A DNA stretch of 8,728 nt from JANXQG01 sp037147235. Its GTDB lineage: Bacteria; Planctomycetota; Planctomycetia; Pirellulales; Thermoguttaceae. Where the stretch lies: assembly GCA_037147235.1 (NCBI GenBank), contig JBAWVO010000273.1, positions 1 to 8,728 on the forward strand, read 5' to 3'. The translations under genes and the position numbers were made by a program. Each line of letters opens with the position of its first letter. Within the stretch, counting starts at the first letter, position 1. The notes under the pieces were generated by a model. The model was not told the origin of the DNA. It saw nothing but the letters and a program-made list of their open reading frames with translations, and did no database searches. This document shows, in pieces, positions 6,658 through 8,728 of the stretch.

Positions 6658-6712
6658 CAAAGATTTCCTTCAAGCAGTCGGTTAATACCTGTCCAACATT
6701 AACTCTGCGTTT

Positions 6713-6764
6713 TTGTGGTGCGGCCGTCCCGGCTGCCTGCGCAGGCGAGACGCCCGCACCACAA
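6713..6764. repeat. 52-base palindromic repeat between the deacetylase and primase-like genes
   Basis: Perfect 11-bp outer arms TTGTGGTGCGG (6713-6723) and CCGCACCACAA (6754-6764) are followed inward by one mismatch, CGTC/GACG pairing, and the self-complementary core GCCTGCGCAGGC (6735-6746). An unequal bulge (6 against 2 bases) separates the core from the stem. It resembles the GTGGTGCGGGCGTCTCGCCTGC elements I recall from planctomycete intergenic DNA. It follows the primase-like stop (6784) on the minus strand, but only A residues come next in that direction, so it is not an intrinsic terminator for that gene. It may be a mobile REP/MITE-like element or an RNA-stabilising hairpin. Confidence 0.65.
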
Positions 6765-6783
6765 GTTGTTTCTGGACGAGCAC

Positions 6784-8103
6784 TTAATCCCAGCACAGAC
6801 ACACGATGCGGTTGCACTGGTGGAAGTCGCAGTAGTCCGATGAACCGGGATGGTGAACGCGCGGAGTCGTGACAACGGGCAGAGGACGTACGGGAATCGG
6901 CTCAACCGCAGCCGCTTCGACCGCGATTTCTTCGTCCGTCGGCAGATCGCGAGTAGATTCTTCCTGCGGAACCGATTCAGGTTCGGCCGCAGAATGTGCG
7001 GGGGGCTCATCGCTCTGTGGTTCATTCGGTGCCGAAGCAGGATCGGCCCAGCCACTACCGTTTGATGGCATGTCTTCGAGCCAGGAATCATGCCATGCGG
7101 CGCGATCACCCCAGTTCAGGCCAAGTGCATCCAAGAGCGGCGGCAGGAAGAAAGCGTCCAACTGGGGCACATTGCGCTGATGGGCCGTTGCATAGAATTT
7201 TTGCGACTCGCCCAAGACCGCATGGCGCGCGACGTCGGTCCACGGGCCTTCGCCCTTGTGTAGCGCGATCAGACTTAGGGCCAGGTAGTGAAAGCCGTGA
7301 ATGCGGTGTGCGGTAAGGAGTTTTTCCAAGGTCTCGGCGTTGGCCGCGCGACCCTGCTGCCATGACTGCCAACTGCCATGCACGGCGGCCGGCGGCAAGA
7401 CATAGATGGCCGGCCCACGCCGCGAGAAGGCCGCCTGGCGGATGGCCGCCACGCAAGCTTCGTGGGAATCGTGAAAACTGTCAACCACCAGCGTCACGCG
7501 ATGGATGCCCAACTCATCGAGCCGCTCCCACCGCCGGGAGCTGATGTCGGCCGGGCTGTTGCCTATCGCACCAACGCCTGGAACCCCGTGGGTATGGAGT
7601 AAAATGGCATCCCAAATCTCCTCGACCAGTAGTAGATCGCGTCGGCCATGGGCAACGACCGGATAGGCCTCGTCCAGACCGAATACGCCCGCCTGCTCCT
7701 TCCAGTCGCTGCTGAGGTAAAGGATGCGATCGAGGTGCTGCGGCAGTTTTGCCCAAAAGCTGATGATCCGCCGGCCGGCATCGCGAATTGGCCCGACCAG
7801 CCGGCCGGGGAGGCGAGAGTCGGCCAGGAGATTCGATGCCCGAATCTCGTCGGCCGAAAAGCCGTCGCGGAGCAATCCGTGCCAGATTGGTTCGGCCGCA
7901 GGAAAGTATCCAAGCGGCAGTTGTTCCAGTTTCCGCAGGTCGAACCCACGCTGATGCAGGCATCCTCGCGCAGCCAGCCAGACGTCGTCGCGGCTGTCGC
8001 TGGCTGCCAACAGGGCTTGAGTGTGGCGAAAATAGGCCTCCCTCAGGCCATCGGCAGGGTGCTCGGTATGGGTCGGCAACGGATTCATTGCGATACAAGC
8101 CAT
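6784..8103 (-). CDS. DnaG-primase-like protein with degenerate TOPRIM domain
   Basis: Protein of 439 aa whose middle follows the order of a bacterial primase catalytic core. There is an RG...LPLGYFPA segment (46-69), GRLVGPIRDAGRRIISFWAKL (100-120, like the primase FPI-D-GR-I-F motif), a YLSS segment (129-132) and a TOPRIM-like fold. The latter has LVEE (159-162; acidic E161) followed by GV..GAIGN and VVDSFHDS (206-213). The canonical DGD of TOPRIM is DSF here, so a metal-binding Asp seems lost. The N-terminal CHC2 zinc finger and the C-terminal helicase-binding domain of DnaG are absent. Residues about 345-420 are a Pro/Glu/Ala-rich, probably disordered linker. The protein ends in a compact Cys/His cluster (C425, H428, C430, C435, C437) that may bind zinc. 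A perfect -35 and good -10 place transcription start near 8157, so the ATG at 8103 (54-base leader) is preferred over a TTG at 8154; an ATG at 8088 is also possible. None has a Shine-Dalgarno site. Function unknown; priming activity is doubtful. Confidence 0.7.
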   Translation of the reverse strand: MACIAMNPLPTHTEHPADGLREAYFRHTQALLAASDSRDDVWLAARGCLHQRGFDLRKLEQLPLGYFPAAEPIWHGLLRDGFSADEIRASNLLADSRLPGRLVGPIRDAGRRIISFWAKLPQHLDRILYLSSDWKEQAGVFGLDEAYPVVAHGRRDLLLVEEIWDAILLHTHGVPGVGAIGNSPADISSRRWERLDELGIHRVTLVVDSFHDSHEACVAAIRQAAFSRRGPAIYVLPPAAVHGSWQSWQQGRAANAETLEKLLTAHRIHGFHYLALSLIALHKGEGPWTDVARHAVLGESQKFYATAHQRNVPQLDAFFLPPLLDALGLNWGDRAAWHDSWLEDMPSNGSGWADPASAPNEPQSDEPPAHSAAEPESVPQEESTRDLPTDEEIAVEAAAVEPIPVRPLPVVTTPRVHHPGSSDYCDFHQCNRIVCLCWD

Positions 8104-8163
8104 GAAGGAAAGAGGTCGGGCTCGCGGGCCACGTGGACCGCGCAAGTCGGGCAATTCAGGATG

Positions 8164-8191
8164 ATTGTAGCGAATTGGCTGGAAATGTCAA
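8164..8191 (-). promoter_or_regulatory. Sigma-70 promoter for the primase-like gene
   Basis: On the minus strand there is a perfect -35 TTGACA (8186-8191), a 16-base spacer, and a -10 TACAAT (8164-8169, five of six). The predicted start is near 8157. This start leaves only 3 bases before the TTG at 8154, which argues for an ATG further in (8103 or 8088). Confidence 0.7.
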
Positions 8192-8224
8192 ATCCATTGG
8201 CTCTAGTCGTTTCGCTCCCGGATT

Positions 8225-8233
8225 TGCTATAAT
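8225..8233 (+). promoter_or_regulatory. Extended -10 promoter for the BFN-domain gene
   Basis: TGC-TATAAT has a perfect -10 (8228-8233) with the TGN extension. No good -35 lies at the 16-18 base spacing (AGTCGT at 8205-8210), which the extended -10 may offset. The start is expected near 8240, leaving a very short leader holding only the ribosome site. It points away from the leftward promoter at 8164-8191. Confidence 0.6.
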
Positions 8234-8243
8234 GATGGTTTGA

Positions 8244-8248
8244 AAGGA
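8244..8248 (+). promoter_or_regulatory. Ribosome binding site AAGGA
   Basis: AAGGA lies 7 bases before the ATG at 8256, a near-ideal spacing that fixes the start of the BFN-domain gene. This contrasts with the divergent primase-like gene, which has no visible site. Confidence 0.75.
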
Positions 8249-8255
8249 TATCGTT

Positions 8256-8660
8256 ATGCCAATTCCGATGCAGTTATCTCGGATTATCATCAGTGAGGTG
8301 AATGACCAGCAGGTCATTTATCTGAAGGAAATCGGAGGCGAGCGGACCTTTCCGATCCTGATCGGGCTTTTTGAGGCGATGAGCATCAACCGCCGCGTGA
8401 AGGGCGAGGAATATCCCCGACCACTGACGCACGACCTGATCGTCGCGGTGGCGGAAAATCTTGGTGCTGAGTTTCAGGATGTGGTGATCAGCGAACTGAA
8501 GGAACACACCTATTTCGCCCAGTTGCGGCTCCGCCATCAGGGCGAATTGATCGAAGTCGACGCCCGGCCATCCGATGCCATTGCCGTGGCGGTGACCTGC
8601 AATCCGCCCCTGCCGATCTATGTCAATGAGGACGTGCTGAACGACGTGCTGGGAGAGTGA
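8256..8660 (+). CDS. Bifunctional nuclease (BFN/DUF151) domain protein
   Basis: Compact cytoplasmic protein of 134 aa consisting almost entirely of one BFN/DUF151 domain. Family hallmarks are the N-terminal strand pattern ending in ERTFPILIGLFEA (29-41), a hydrophobic helix with THDLI (58-62), and the signature VDARPSDAIAVAV (101-113) near the end. The domain is named for reported DNase/RNase activity of a plant homologue; the bacterial role is unclear. The protein lacks the extra C-terminal domains some family members carry, and its length matches stand-alone bacterial forms. It has its own extended -10 promoter and a strong ribosome site, and it is divergent from the primase-like gene. Downstream there is only a weak 5-bp hairpin (8679-8694) without a T-run. 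Confidence 0.9.
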   Translation: MPIPMQLSRIIISEVNDQQVIYLKEIGGERTFPILIGLFEAMSINRRVKGEEYPRPLTHDLIVAVAENLGAEFQDVVISELKEHTYFAQLRLRHQGELIEVDARPSDAIAVAVTCNPPLPIYVNEDVLNDVLGE

Positions 8661-8703
8661 TGATTCTAGGCTGTTCCGGTTCCAGGTGCGGAACGCGAAT
8701 AAT

Positions 8704-8728
8704 TGTAGGGTGGGGAGAGCGCAGCGAG
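8704..8728. repeat. Possible start of a dispersed intergenic repeat (cut by window edge)
   Basis: The last 25 bases, beginning TGTAGGGTGGGGAGAG and ending GCGCAGCGAG, resemble the start of GTAGGGTGGG...GCGAGCCCACC palindromes that I recall from planctomycete intergenic DNA. The complementary half would lie beyond the window. This is identification by memory only. Confidence 0.3.

Noticed and set aside
8104..8154. TTG start at 8154 for the primase-like protein, adding 17 residues
   Set aside because: The predicted transcript starts about 3 bases before it, it has no ribosome site, and the added residues are Arg/Pro/Gly-rich without family resemblance.
8679..8694. Hairpin GTTCC-N6-GGAAC after the BFN gene as a terminator
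   Set aside because: Only 5 bp and no following T-run; too weak to call.

Overview
The window looks like chromosomal DNA of a G+C-rich bacterium with an anaerobic or fermentative side to its metabolism. A member of the Planctomycetota (Pirellulales-like) is the best guess. This rests on protein style, several genes with little or no Shine-Dalgarno signal, and intergenic palindromes of a kind I associate with that group. It is an inference from memory, not a search result.

Layout, left to right. Positions 1-68 hold half of a palindrome just beyond the hydrogenase operon. Positions 69-5588, all on the minus strand, are a tight three-gene operon read hndA -> hndC-gltD fusion -> hndD. It encodes a soluble, cytoplasmic multimeric [FeFe] hydrogenase of the HydABC/HndABCD type. 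The first two genes overlap by 4 bases (ATGA) and the second and third are 16 bases apart. Positions 5589-5967 carry no gene. They hold a strong sigma-54 promoter match for the operon, upstream half-sites placed where an enhancer-binding protein would sit, and two dyads. Next comes a PIG-L/BshB1-like deacetylase gene (minus, 5968-6657), then a 52-base palindromic repeat, then a primase-like protein with a degenerate TOPRIM domain (minus, about 6784-8103). Two divergent sigma-70-type promoters at 8164-8233 drive the primase-like gene leftward and a BFN/DUF151 protein gene (8256-8660) rightward. The window ends in what may be another dispersed repeat.

How the genes work together. HndA (one [2Fe-2S]) and the NuoF half of the fusion (FMN, NAD(H), Fe-S) should pass electrons between NAD(H) and the hydrogenase subunit HndD (F-clusters plus H-cluster). 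The unusual part is the middle protein. Where HydB/HndC normally ends in a two-[4Fe-4S] ferredoxin-like domain, this one continues into a complete GltD/NfnL-type FAD- and NAD(P)H-binding module with its own Fe-S domain. One polypeptide therefore carries two flavin/pyridine-nucleotide sites. The operon may connect H2, NADH and NADPH (and perhaps ferredoxin), like a Stn-type transhydrogenase joined to an [FeFe] hydrogenase. Two more oddities sit in HndD: the L1 motif reads TSCSPGW instead of TSCCPxW with a nearby extra Cys, and a palindromic repeat-like segment lies in frame just before it. No HydE/F/G maturases are in the window.
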